Notes: a model not told the origin generated them from the letters alone. Shown: positions 27,640 through 35,773, counted from the stretch's first letter. The stretch: DNA of 64,000 bases from Flavobacteriaceae bacterium HL-DH10 (GCA_031826515.1 CP134536.1:446001-510000), one strand, 5' to 3'. Made by a program: numbers and translations.

Positions 27640-27772
27640 CGCTAACAATATGTATAAAAAATGCTTACTTTAGTCCTTAATCGAATGGTCTTTGCTCGTT
27701 TGTTAGCTTCTGATTTTCCTTCGGAAAATCCTCGCACACAAACTCGCACTTTCCATACATTTACCGTTGTAA
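27640..27772 (+). repeat. attC-like site 2
   Basis: Opens GTGCGCTAAC, the exact reverse complement of the cassette-2 start GTTAGCGCAC (27342-27351). Core GTTGTAA is at 27766-27772. The central GATTTTCC/GGAAAATC hairpin is present. Cassette 2 (27343-27766) has no ORF. Confidence 0.9.
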
Positions 27773-27788
27773 CACATTTGAGAAACTG

Positions 27789-28337
27789 ATGAACTTAAAA
27801 AAAATACTATCTGATTTTGGGAGTTGGATTTTTACTGGACTTACATTTTTAGGATGCATAATTATTTATGCAGGAATTGGCGGAAGAGGAAGATATAATT
27901 CTACAGGAGAAACTAATTTTTATTTTGTAGCAGTCGGAATAGTTCTGATTTTACCTTTTCTGATTTATATGCTCAAAGCTAAAATTCTGATAGATAAAGC
28001 GGAGAATGAGGAAAGCAAAAGAATTTCTGACCTAATTAAAAGCGGAGATAAAGTTATTGTCAATTTAGATGATTTAGAAATACAGAGTAATAGCTACAAA
28101 CAAGAAATAGAAGTCGGGAGCGGATACAACACTCGGAATGAATATATTGATGTTAATCATAACGTGATACTGATAGATTTTCCATACAAAAATGACTCAA
28201 TTAAATACAAATTGAATATTGATATGGACACAACGAAATTAAAAATGCACTTTGCGATTAAACAAGAAACTGAATTATATGTTGACCTTACAAATCCGAA
28301 TAACAACTATTTGGATTTGCGATTTTTAGAAAGTTAA
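27789..28337 (+). CDS. Cassette 3: hypothetical membrane protein
   Basis: 182 residues with two hydrophobic segments (about 13-30 and 45-62), then a soluble C-terminal domain with beta-rich sequence ('VIVNLDDLEIQSNSYKQEIE', 'NVILIDFPYKNDSIKYKLNI'). I do not recognise a family. The ATG lies 17 nt after the attC core, as in other cassettes, and the stop lies 9 nt before the opening of its attC. A membrane-anchored sensor or lipid-binding role is possible but unsupported. Confidence 0.75.
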   Translation: MNLKKILSDFGSWIFTGLTFLGCIIIYAGIGGRGRYNSTGETNFYFVAVGIVLILPFLIYMLKAKILIDKAENEESKRISDLIKSGDKVIVNLDDLEIQSNSYKQEIEVGSGYNTRNEYIDVNHNVILIDFPYKNDSIKYKLNIDMDTTKLKMHFAIKQETELYVDLTNPNNNYLDLRFLES

Positions 28338-28345
28338 AAAACGTG

Positions 28346-28477
28346 TTACAACACCGTATAAAATTAATTGCTATTGCAAGTATACTTACGAAAATCCTTT
28401 CGGATTTTCTATCCGGTTTGTATTTGCTAAATTAGGTGCTTAAAACACGCAACTAATCTTATACATCAACGTTAGCT
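28346..28477 (+). repeat. attC-like site 3
   Basis: Opens GTGTTACAAC, reverse complement of GTTGTAACAC at 27766. Core GTTAGCT is at 28471-28477. The central hairpin has the other polarity: CGAAAATCC-TTT-CGGATTTTC. 132 nt. Confidence 0.9.
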
Positions 28478-28509
28478 GCAAGACGAAAAAAAATCGCAAT
28501 AAAAACATA

Positions 28510-29034
28510 ATGAAGAACTTATTTTTAATCATATTCGGACTATTAACATTTAGCGGATTTTCTCAAGATTATTTGCTTGCCGACGAAAATTCCGATAAAA
28601 CTATGATAGCCGATTTTATTGAAAAATCTATTGCAGAAAAAAAACTGAAAAAAAATCCAGTTATTGTAGTAAACGAAAGAGTTTTAAAAGACGACGAATT
28701 GGATAAATTAAATTTCTATAAGTCTGATATTTTAGAATTTAGTTTAGTAGCAATGGATAATACTCAAATGGTTGAAATTTACGGAGAACAAAGCTTAAAC
28801 GGAGTTTTATTGATTGAAACAAAACCGTTTCAAGAGAAAGCTGCGAAAAGTATTTCGGACAGTAAAGTATTATTCTTAATAAATGATAAACAAATAACTC
28901 AAGCAGAACTCAAAAAAATAAATCCTGACACAATTGAATCTCTGAATGTGATAAAAGACAAAAAAGAAATAGCAAAATATACGACTGACGAATATGATGG
29001 AGTTGTAATAATTAAACTAAAGAAAACGGAATAA
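28510..29034 (+). CDS. Cassette 4: secreted protein with two plug-like repeats
   Basis: 174 residues with a signal peptide (MKNLFLIIFGLLTFSGFSQ). Two similar units follow: 'VIVVNERVLKDDELDKLNFY ... YGEQSLNGVLLIETK' and 'LFLINDKQITQAELKKINPD ... YDGVVIIKLKK'. The 'YGEQSLNGVLLIETK' motif resembles the end of a TonB plug domain (YGxxxxxGVIxI), as in secreted plug-domain-only proteins of Bacteroidota. It probably acts in the periplasm or on the outer membrane. Function unknown. Confidence 0.7.
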   Translation: MKNLFLIIFGLLTFSGFSQDYLLADENSDKTMIADFIEKSIAEKKLKKNPVIVVNERVLKDDELDKLNFYKSDILEFSLVAMDNTQMVEIYGEQSLNGVLLIETKPFQEKAAKSISDSKVLFLINDKQITQAELKKINPDTIESLNVIKDKKEIAKYTTDEYDGVVIIKLKKTE

Positions 29035-29042
29035 AGTCCAGC

Positions 29043-29175
29043 AGCTAACAATGTATAAAAATAATTGCTCAATTTCGAGCTTAACCAAAGGTCGTTGCAA
29101 GTTTACTACATCTGATTTTCCTGCGGAAAATCCTCGCACGTAAACCCGCAACTCTTTTTATACTAAACGTTAGCA
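29043..29175 (+). repeat. attC-like site 4
   Basis: Opens GCAGCTAAC, complementary to GTTAGCTGC at 28471. Core GTTAGCA is at 29169-29175. The central hairpin is GATTTTCC-TGC-GGAAAATC. 133 nt. Confidence 0.9.
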
Positions 29176-29196
29176 AACATTAAAACAAAATAAGAA

Positions 29197-30513
29197 ATGA
29201 ATATTTATAATATACCTAAAAAGTTACTTCTATCTATTTTAACACTTAGCGTCTCATCAATTTTTGTTCATGCTCAAGTTAACTCAATAAAAGTTATTAA
29301 GGCTGGAAGATTGATAGACACTGAAATAGGAGTTGTTTTGAATAATAAAATGATTTTGATAGAGAATGATACTATCAAAAAAATAGCTGACAATATTGAA
29401 ATACCTAAAAATGCATTAGTTATCGACTTATCTAACGCTACTGTACTACCAGGTTTAATAGATTGCCATACCCACCTCACATTCCAATCAGGCGATAACT
29501 ATTACGAGATGTTCAGAAAATCAATAGTTGATTATGCAGTACTTGCCCCTTCTTATGCTAAAAACACTTTAGGGGCTGGTTTCACATCTGTAAGAGATGT
29601 TGGTGCTGAATCATTTTTAGATGTTGCCTTAAAAAAAGCTATAGATGATGGAAAAATATCAGGTCCAAGAATGCAGACAGCTACTTATTACATAAGCTCA
29701 ACAGGTGGGCATGGTGATTTAGTAGGATTTTCCCCAAGGCTAAGTTTTAATAATGGCCCAAAAGAAATGACTGGAATAGCAGATGGTGTGGATGATGTTA
29801 GACAAAAAGTCAGATATTTAATAAAACATGGTGCGGGAGTTATTAAGTTTGGAGCAAGTGCTGGTGTTTTATCGGAAGAAGAAAGTGTTGGAGCTCCTCA
29901 ATATAGTCAGGAAGAAATGAATGCAATCGTATCTGAAGCCAAAATGTGGGGAAGAAAAACCTGTGCTCATGCACATGGAGCTAAAGCCATTAATATGGCC
30001 ATTAAATCGGGAGTGGCCTCTGTAGAGCATGGTAGTTTTGTTGATGATGAAGGTATAGCCTTAATGAGAAAAAATGGAACTTATTTGGTCGCAGATATTT
30101 ACGTTGATGATTATATTCTAGCAGAATATGGCAAACTTGGTTTTCCTGAGGATATAATTAATAAGGAAAAAATAGTTGGTTTAATTCAACGTCAAAATTT
30201 TCAAAAAGCCCATAAAGCAGGAGTAAAAATAGCCTTTGGCTCAGATGCTGGTGTTTATCCACATGGTTGGAATGGAAAGCAATTTTACCATATGGTTAAA
30301 TGGGGAATGACCCCTATGCAAGCTATTCAATCTGCAACAATTAATGCCTCAGACCTTATGGGTTGGGAAGATAAAGTAGGGTCCATTGCAGTTGGTAAGT
30401 ATGCCGATATCATTGCTGTTGTTGGAAATCCAATTGATGATATAAAGCTATTGGAAAACGTTCAATTTGTTATGAAAGGTGGTGAGGTTTTCAAAAATCT
30501 AATTGAGAAATAA
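29197..30513 (+). CDS. Cassette 5: secreted metal-dependent amidohydrolase
   Basis: 438 residues. A signal peptide (to about residue 26, SSIFVHAQ) is followed by a complete amidohydrolase barrel: metal-binding HTH in 'PGLIDCHTHLTF', probable carboxylated Lys in 'GAGVIKFGASAGV', His in 'KTCAHAHG' and 'SVEHGSF', Asp in 'AFGSDAGVYPHG', and the C-terminal 'VGSIAVGKYADIIAVVGNP'. It belongs to the imidazolonepropionase/prolidase-like group of periplasmic amidohydrolases that cleave dipeptides or cyclic amides. It is the largest single gene in a cassette here and appears intact. Confidence 0.88.
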   Translation: MNIYNIPKKLLLSILTLSVSSIFVHAQVNSIKVIKAGRLIDTEIGVVLNNKMILIENDTIKKIADNIEIPKNALVIDLSNATVLPGLIDCHTHLTFQSGDNYYEMFRKSIVDYAVLAPSYAKNTLGAGFTSVRDVGAESFLDVALKKAIDDGKISGPRMQTATYYISSTGGHGDLVGFSPRLSFNNGPKEMTGIADGVDDVRQKVRYLIKHGAGVIKFGASAGVLSEEESVGAPQYSQEEMNAIVSEAKMWGRKTCAHAHGAKAINMAIKSGVASVEHGSFVDDEGIALMRKNGTYLVADIYVDDYILAEYGKLGFPEDIINKEKIVGLIQRQNFQKAHKAGVKIAFGSDAGVYPHGWNGKQFYHMVKWGMTPMQAIQSATINASDLMGWEDKVGSIAVGKYADIIAVVGNPIDDIKLLENVQFVMKGGEVFKNLIEK

Positions 30514-30529
30514 ATATATACAAAACGTT

Positions 30530-30662
30530 TGCTAACAATGTATAACCGCAATTACGGCGGATTCGACTACGTCCGAATCCACTCGGAATTGCTAACGTCT
30601 GTGCCAAACCGAAAATTAACGCATATTAACCCGTAACTGACGGTTATACGAGACCGTTGTAG
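30530..30662 (+). repeat. attC-like site 5 (divergent sequence, same architecture)
   Basis: Opens GTTTGCTAAC, complementary to GTTAGCAAAC at 29169. Core GTTGTAG is at 30656-30662. The primary sequence differs from the other sites, but the arms TGTATAACCG and CGGTTATAC pair and the hairpin GGATTCG ... CGAATCC is at about 30559-30579. Conservation of structure over sequence is a hallmark of attC. Confidence 0.85.
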
Positions 30663-30689
30663 CCAATTTGAGAAAAACCAAGTAAACGA

Positions 30690-31280
30690 ATGAATATTGT
30701 AGAAAAAGAAGCAGTAGAATACGCAGAATATGAATTCTTTAATGGAGATTCTCATAATACTGTTGATAATTTATCAAGTGATTTATCGTCAAAACTTTAC
30801 AGTCTAAAACGGAAAAAAGACAAATTGTTTTTTCTAAATATCTTAAGAAAAGAAGTTTTAAATCAAAAATTAGAACACGAAAAAACTTGTAAAACAGTTA
30901 ATTGTGGAACTTCTCAAGAAAAGGAAACAGGATTATTTGTAATTGACCAAGAAATCGAGGAAATATCTCAATCTTACGAATATCAACCAAAGCATTCGGA
31001 TGAATTTAGTTCGGAACAGAAATCTGAATTACATAACTCACTCAATGAAATCAAAGACAAATTAACCAAACTTGGATTTGGACAACAAATAATTTTTGAC
31101 GAATTGGACGAATTAAAAGAGCATCTGAACCTTGGAAAGAAAAACTGGTTTCAATTGCTAAAAGGTAAATTGTTTGACTTGACTGTGAGTAAAACTTTGG
31201 AAGAAACAGTTATTAAAGAAGTATATGAAACACTTTCTGATGGTTTTAAGGATTTGCCAAACTTAATAGAGAATATATAA
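30690..31280 (+). CDS. Cassette 6, gene 1: hypothetical helical protein
   Basis: 196 residues, charged and helical, no signal peptide or membrane segment. The C-terminal part 'ELKEHLNLGKKNWFQLLKGK' resembles uncharacterised Bacteroidota proteins with a 'KKNW-x3-KGKL' motif found in accessory regions. Function unknown. It is followed 3 nt later by a 50-residue Cys-rich ORF, so the cassette carries two genes. Confidence 0.65.
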   Translation: MNIVEKEAVEYAEYEFFNGDSHNTVDNLSSDLSSKLYSLKRKKDKLFFLNILRKEVLNQKLEHEKTCKTVNCGTSQEKETGLFVIDQEIEEISQSYEYQPKHSDEFSSEQKSELHNSLNEIKDKLTKLGFGQQIIFDELDELKEHLNLGKKNWFQLLKGKLFDLTVSKTLEETVIKEVYETLSDGFKDLPNLIENI

Positions 31281-31283
31281 ATT

Positions 31284-31436
31284 ATGAGTTGTACAGCCCA
31301 ACCAATTTTCAAAGTCAGCGTAGATAATAAAGTAACATTTTTATGTTCCAAATGTATGTCCGAACACGTCAACGGACAAGTACTATTATTGGAAAGTAAC
31401 ATCGTGGGAATGACTTGTCAATGTCAAGAATGTTAA
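31284..31436 (+). CDS. Cassette 6, gene 2: 50-residue Cys-rich small protein
   Basis: ATG at 31284, three bases after the previous stop; TAA at 31434-31436. It reads MSCTAQPIFKVSVDN ... with 'FLCSKCMSEHVNG' and C-terminal 'MTCQCQEC'. Paired C-x2-C motifs could make a small zinc-binding fold. Its position between a gene and the attC and the good codon phasing support translation; it could be a partner of gene 1. Confidence 0.55.
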   Translation: MSCTAQPIFKVSVDNKVTFLCSKCMSEHVNGQVLLLESNIVGMTCQCQEC

Positions 31437-31448
31437 ATAAAAAACTGG

Positions 31449-31581
31449 CTACAACAAAGTATATAAAAAATTGCTAGTTTTAGCTAAACCAAAGTTTGTT
31501 GCTCCTTTGCTAGCTTCTGATTTTCCTTCGGAAAATCCTCGCACACAAACACGCAACTTTCCATATACATAAACGTTGGCA
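31449..31581 (+). repeat. attC-like site 6
   Basis: Opens TGGCTACAAC, exact complement of GTTGTAGCCA at 30656. Core GTTGGCA is at 31575-31581. The central hairpin is GATTTTCC/GGAAAATC. 133 nt. Confidence 0.9.
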
Positions 31582-31603
31582 GCAACCTAAAAAAACAAGC
31601 TTA

Positions 31604-32128
31604 ATGAAATGGAATATTGGATTAAATGAAAGAAAGGACATTCTTACATATGCCTTGCTACTTGAAAATTTCAGTTCAATTTTCTTATCAAATTTACTCG
31701 GATTAAAAGATTATAGAAATTCAATATCATTTGGAAACACGAGTGGCAGTTTATCATTTAACCAAAAAATTAATCTATTAATAGATATCGGAGCATTGTC
31801 AAAAACTGAAAAAAGTAAATTCCAGACTTTTATGGAGATTAGAAATCAATTTATGCACAATATTTCAGCTGATTCATATGAATCTTGTTACGCTTTCTTA
31901 CCAGGAAAGGATAAGTTTATTCTAAAGCTCTATCCTCAAGACCCTGGACTCACAAAAGAAGAGCAATTAAAAAAAGCTACGGTCGAATTAGCGGAATCTC
32001 AGCTTAAAATCACCATCGGGATTTTTGATAAAGTCAAAGAAAAAGTTGAAAAAGAAGTTAGATCTGAATTGTTGGAAAAAATGCAACCGGTGTTATTTAA
32101 AAAAATAGAAGAACTATCAAAAAAATAA
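31604..32128 (+). CDS. Cassette 7: HEPN/MltR-like protein
   Basis: 174 residues, all-helical appearance, without signal or membrane segments. Arg80-x4-His85 in 'FMEIRNQFMHNISAD' matches the R-x4-H motif of HEPN domains, which are RNases in many toxin-antitoxin and defence systems. The overall pattern also recalls MltR-like proteins, which share the fold without proven nuclease activity. The C-terminus is a coiled-coil-like charged helix. No obvious antitoxin gene shares this cassette. Toxin or defence function is an inference. Confidence 0.55.
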   Translation: MKWNIGLNERKDILTYALLLENFSSIFLSNLLGLKDYRNSISFGNTSGSLSFNQKINLLIDIGALSKTEKSKFQTFMEIRNQFMHNISADSYESCYAFLPGKDKFILKLYPQDPGLTKEEQLKKATVELAESQLKITIGIFDKVKEKVEKEVRSELLEKMQPVLFKKIEELSKK

Positions 32129-32136
32129 AAGGCAGC

Positions 32137-32270
32137 TGCCAACACCGTATATAAAAAATTGCTAGTTTTAGCTAAACCAATGTTAGTTGCTTTGTTTGCT
32201 AGCTTCTGATTTTCCTTCGGAAAATCCTCGCACACAAACACGCAACTTTCCATATACATAAACGTTGGCG
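32137..32270 (+). repeat. attC-like site 7
   Basis: Opens GCTGCCAAC, complementary to GTTGGCAGC at 31575. Core GTTGGCG is at 32264-32270. The central hairpin is GATTTTCC/GGAAAATC. Nearly identical over its length to sites 1 and 6. Confidence 0.9.
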
Positions 32271-32306
32271 GTCATTGTAAAAAGACAGCGGAGCATCCAA
32301 ATAATT

Positions 32307-33155
32307 ATGACAAAAAAAATGAAAGGAACTTTTTTAACACTTAATCCAAAAGCGAAAATCTTTGAAGAATTAAAAACTCAACAACTCAAATGGTGGACAG
32401 TTTTGCGTGAAGATAATGAGCTGTATATAGAAATTCGCAAAGACAACTATATCAATGTTTATTATTACGGAGGTTCAGTTGCTAAAATTGATTATGCTAA
32501 TGGTTTTGTGGCTGAAACTCATCAGAAATATTTGGGTGATGATAAACCTCGTGGCAAAACAAAAAAGGGAACGGATATATTTAAATATGACCAAATTGAT
32601 TTAGCAAATCTAAACGAAACAAACATTGCAGATATTAAAAATCACATCAAGAGTGATTATTTACGACATATCAATGATGAGAATCCGGCTGAAAAATGGA
32701 TTCAAGGGAAAATGATAAAGGGAAACTCAAATTATATCGACTCAGAGTTCCAGTTCAATCAAGACCCGGAAATTGGCAAATTAAGAATAGATTTGATTGA
32801 ATTGTCAGGAAGTGTTTTGTCTTTTGTTGAATTAAAAGGAATTTCAGACAGCCGTTTAAGGAATGATTCAATAAGGAATCCTAATACGCCTGAGATTATT
32901 GAGCAAATGCGAAAATATCATTTGTTTATCAATAAGTATGAGATGGAATTATTGGATTATTACAAAAAACTCATTGAGATTAAAAATAATTTAGGGTTGA
33001 CGAAAATCGTTTGCCCAAAACTTACTCTGAATAAAACTCCTAAACTAATAATTGCAAACACATATACCAAAGACACTCTTGGCAGAAGAGAAAGGATTCA
33101 AGACATAGAGAAACTTTTAAAAAATCATAATATTGATTACAAAATTCTAAAATGA
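32307..33155 (+). CDS. Cassette 8, gene 1: PD-(D/E)XK nuclease-like protein
   Basis: 282 residues from ATG 32307 (MTKKMKGTFLTLNPKAKIFE). An in-frame TTG at 32265 would start inside the attC core and is rejected. Asp162 (LRIDLIELSG) followed by Glu175-Leu-Lys177 (SFVELKG) fits the D-x(n)-ExK catalytic core of PD-(D/E)XK nucleases. No signal peptide. Its stop overlaps the next gene's ATG in ATGA, so it is coupled to a beta-CASP nuclease. The pairing suggests a two-component nucleic-acid-processing system; the cellular role is unknown. Confidence 0.6.
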   Translation: MTKKMKGTFLTLNPKAKIFEELKTQQLKWWTVLREDNELYIEIRKDNYINVYYYGGSVAKIDYANGFVAETHQKYLGDDKPRGKTKKGTDIFKYDQIDLANLNETNIADIKNHIKSDYLRHINDENPAEKWIQGKMIKGNSNYIDSEFQFNQDPEIGKLRIDLIELSGSVLSFVELKGISDSRLRNDSIRNPNTPEIIEQMRKYHLFINKYEMELLDYYKKLIEIKNNLGLTKIVCPKLTLNKTPKLIIANTYTKDTLGRRERIQDIEKLLKNHNIDYKILK

Positions 33156-34480
33156 AAATAATCATTCATCGAGGCATAGACCAAATAGGAGGTTGCATAA
33201 CTGAAATTGCAACTGACAACGCAAAAATCCTAATAGATTTGGGTCAAAATCTTCCTGATGGTGAAGGTATTGTTAATGATGATTTTGCCAATTTCGATGC
33301 AATTGAACAGATAACAAAGGGTATTGATGTGATATTTTACACACATTATCACGGAGACCATTTAGGACTTTTTCATCTTGTTCCTGATTCTATTTCTCAA
33401 AATATTGGCAAGGTTGCAAAAAGAGTTGCATTATGTAAGCATCAACGACTTGCATTTATAAAAGACCGCAAAGAACAGTCGGAAAAAGAAATTGCAAAAA
33501 TTGAAGCAATGCAATCTTTTGAATCCCAACAAATATTAAAAGTTGGAGATATTAAAATAATACCATATTTCGTAAGCCATTCGGCTTACGATTCTTTTAT
33601 GTTTTTAATTGAAGCAAATGGAAAACGAATTTTGCATACTGGTGATTTTCGTGGACACGGTTATCTTAGCAAAGGTCTTCTACCAACGATTGAAAAATTA
33701 ATTTTAAAGCAAGGTAAGATTGATTTTTTGATTACTGAAGGAACAATGCTTTCACGTTTAGATGAAAGAGTAAGACACGAAAATGAATTGAAAAGTGAAG
33801 TTATTGAATTAATGAAAGAATACAAAAATGTATTTGTAATGTGTTCATCTACCGATATGGAGCGATTGGCTACATTTCATGCGGCTAACAAAGAAATGAA
33901 AGCCAGACCTTTTGTTTGTGATGATTTTCAAAAGAATGTTTTAGAAATTTTTTCAGATTCAGCTGGTAAAAAAAGTGCCTTATTTGATTTTGGAGAACCT
34001 TATGCTTTCTGGAAAGAAAACGATAAGTTAATACAATGGATGCAAGACAAAGGTTTTTGTATGTTAGTCCGTGCAACTGACAAATTCAATGATTACATTG
34101 AGTTTTTATTGCCATTACTAGAGAAAGACAAGACCATTCTAATTTATTCTATGTGGAAAGAATATGTCAATCCAAAAAGTAAACATGCAAATAAAAAGTA
34201 CTTGGATTTTATAGATAATTTCCCAAAATTGAGTAAAATTCATACAAGCGGACACGCTTCAGCTGACTGTCTTGCTGATGTTTGCAATCTTGTAAATCCG
34301 AAAAAAGGAATTATACCAATACATTCTGAAAATTCTGCTGACTATAAAAAACTGCCGATTAAAGAAAAATTAAAAGATAAAATAATTACGGAAACAAAGA
34401 CAATTGACGATATGATTATTGAGATTAAAAGAACAACGAACCGCCAACAAAGAACTGAGTTAAAAAACAAGCAATATTAG
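33152..34480 (+). CDS. Cassette 8, gene 2: metallo-beta-lactamase/beta-CASP (RNase J-like) nuclease, 3' end altered by an IS
   Basis: 442 residues. The MBL motif His65-x-His67-x-Asp69-His70 (FYTHYHGDHLGL), later 'HTGDFRGHG', a beta-CASP segment 'VFVMCSSTDMERLATFH' and the terminal 'HTSGHASADC' are all present. The family includes RNase J and CPSF-type RNA nucleases. It is translationally coupled (ATGA) to the PD-(D/E)XK-like gene. The last residues are read from attC box 1 into the IS110 element and stop within it, so the native C-terminus has been replaced by a few residues; catalytic motifs are intact. Confidence 0.8.
   Translation: MKIIIHRGIDQIGGCITEIATDNAKILIDLGQNLPDGEGIVNDDFANFDAIEQITKGIDVIFYTHYHGDHLGLFHLVPDSISQNIGKVAKRVALCKHQRLAFIKDRKEQSEKEIAKIEAMQSFESQQILKVGDIKIIPYFVSHSAYDSFMFLIEANGKRILHTGDFRGHGYLSKGLLPTIEKLILKQGKIDFLITEGTMLSRLDERVRHENELKSEVIELMKEYKNVFVMCSSTDMERLATFHAANKEMKARPFVCDDFQKNVLEIFSDSAGKKSALFDFGEPYAFWKENDKLIQWMQDKGFCMLVRATDKFNDYIEFLLPLLEKDKTILIYSMWKEYVNPKSKHANKKYLDFIDNFPKLSKIHTSGHASADCLADVCNLVNPKKGIIPIHSENSADYKKLPIKEKLKDKIITETKTIDDMIIEIKRTTNRQQRTELKNKQY
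34442..34449 (+). repeat. attC-like site 8, left fragment (interrupted by IS110 element)
   Basis: ACCGCCAAC (ending 34448) complements GTTGGCGGT at 32264, marking the opening box of cassette 8. The following base A is the last that fits the other sites. IS110 sequence begins within a few bases, and the right part of the site resumes near 35653. Confidence 0.75.
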
Positions 34481-35442
34481 GCTAATTTAGAAACAAAGTT
34501 TTCATCATAAGGTCTTCCAGATTTTGCAATAGCAAATGCCTGCTTTAATAACTTATTTGCTACAGCAATTAATGCTAATTTTTTGCTTTTTCCTTTATTA
34601 ACTAATCTTTCATAAATTTCTCTACAAGCCTTGTTATGCTTACAGGCTGAAAAAGCGCATAGAAACAGTAGATTTCTCAGCTTCTTGTTACCAACCTTGC
34701 TTATTCTACTTCGACCTCTTACGCTACTACCGGATAATCTTATAGTTGGAGTAATCCCAACATAACTGCATAGCTGCGATGCTGTCTCAAACTTCTTAAA
34801 GCCATCAGTTACTACTATTAAAAACAAGGCAGTCTTTACTCCCATACCTGGGATACTGTTTAATAATGTTAATTGATATTGTTGGTCTTGTTTCACTAAA
34901 GCTAATAGGCGTTCCTCGATCGCGGCAATCTCCTTTTTTAAATGCTTTACATGACGCTTTAATGAACGATATACAAACTTTGAAGGTATTCCTAAAGTTT
35001 CTTCCCCATGAAGTTTATTCTTTGATGCCGTACTCTGTTTTATGTAACTATCTAGTAATCTAAAGAGCTGCAAGCATTCGCTCTGGACTTCATTTAAAGC
35101 TGTGTAAAGAGGAACACCATTCATTTGTCCATACTCACAAATAGCTTTAGCATCACTCTTATCTGTCTTTACTTTGGCCAACTTCATCTGGATAAAGCGT
35201 TTTACTGACAGCGGATTCACAACAGATACACAAACTCCTGACTTGAATAAAAACTGAGCTAAACGGTAATGATAATAGCCTGTTGCTTCCATGACTACTA
35301 ATGCGCCTTTTGACACATAATTTAAAAAGCTTTTAAATCCTCTCTCATCATTTTTAAACTGGGTGTGACCTGTTTGGGAACCATAAACATCAAAGACATC
35401 TTTACTAATGTCTAATCCATAAATTTCACTATATTTATTCAT
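34477..35442 (-). CDS. IS110-family transposase (DEDD)
   Basis: 321 residues, complete. The RuvC-like DEDD residues include Asp11 (YGLDISKD), Glu52 (VMEATGYYH) and Asp94/Asp97 (KTDKSDAKAI). The C-terminal Transposase_20 domain has 'LLNSIPGMGVKTALFL' and the serine-containing 'RLSGSSVRGRSRISKVGNKK'. This recombinase family inserts IS elements at sites specified by a bispecific bridge RNA. It overlaps the beta-CASP gene by 4 nt tail to tail. Confidence 0.95.
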   Translation of the reverse strand: MNKYSEIYGLDISKDVFDVYGSQTGHTQFKNDERGFKSFLNYVSKGALVVMEATGYYHYRLAQFLFKSGVCVSVVNPLSVKRFIQMKLAKVKTDKSDAKAICEYGQMNGVPLYTALNEVQSECLQLFRLLDSYIKQSTASKNKLHGEETLGIPSKFVYRSLKRHVKHLKKEIAAIEERLLALVKQDQQYQLTLLNSIPGMGVKTALFLIVVTDGFKKFETASQLCSYVGITPTIRLSGSSVRGRSRISKVGNKKLRNLLFLCAFSACKHNKACREIYERLVNKGKSKKLALIAVANKLLKQAFAIAKSGRPYDENFVSKLA

Positions 35443-35652
35443 AAGAACTGTATTTGGAAAGAACGAGCTACTGACGTTTCAACAACTTGAAATCGAGATC
35501 TAAGGTCTCACAGAACTGAACGAAATCTTAGTAGTAAAAGAGAGAGGGTTATCAATGTTGTCGAAGTCTAGGCTTCACCGTATATACTAATCTTATTTCT
35601 CTCTTTTGTTCTTTCTATTAGTTATCTAATTTAATGAAAGACAAACTTAAGT
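35443..35652 (-). ncRNA. Candidate bridge RNA region of the IS110 element
   Basis: 210 nt upstream of the transposase with no ORF and several local hairpins on the minus strand (GAAGCCTAGACTTC, GAGA ... TCTC, complementary AGAGAGAAATAAG/CTCTCTCTTT tracts). IS110-group bridge RNAs come from this position. Loops that match attC would explain the site choice; I could not assign the guide loops by eye. Confidence 0.4.
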
Positions 35653-35773
35653 CGTGTATAAAACATTGGGGTTTAAGTGGTTATTCGAGCGTTCTGCCCC
35701 GCATCAAGTTCTGTGTAACTTGACAGGAAAGTCGCCCGCAATCCCCAACGTTTCATACACGTAACCGTTATAT
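35653..35773 (+). repeat. attC-like site 8, right fragment
   Basis: Resumes GTGTATAAAACATTGGGGT and ends with core GTTATAT at 35767-35773. The arms TGTATAAAACATTGGGG and CCCCAACG ... CATACACG pair, and an inner AAGTTCTG/CAGGAAAG segment forms the tip. The primary sequence differs from sites 1-7, again with the structure kept. Confidence 0.75.

Larger units (their letters stand above)
34449..35652 (-). mobile_element. IS110-family insertion inside attC site 8
   Basis: The element is about 1.2 kb, from just after CCAACA to just before GTGTATAAAAC. It has one transposase gene on the minus strand, about 24 nt behind the stop, and about 210 nt of noncoding sequence upstream of the start. No terminal inverted repeat or target duplication is visible, as usual for IS110. 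The long 5' noncoding end is where IS110-group elements encode their bridge RNA. Exact ends are uncertain by several bases. Confidence 0.75.

Noticed and set aside
32265-32306. TTG start for the PD-(D/E)XK-like gene
   Set aside because: It lies within the attC core and would make the protein depend on the upstream cassette; ATG 32307 is normal for the array.
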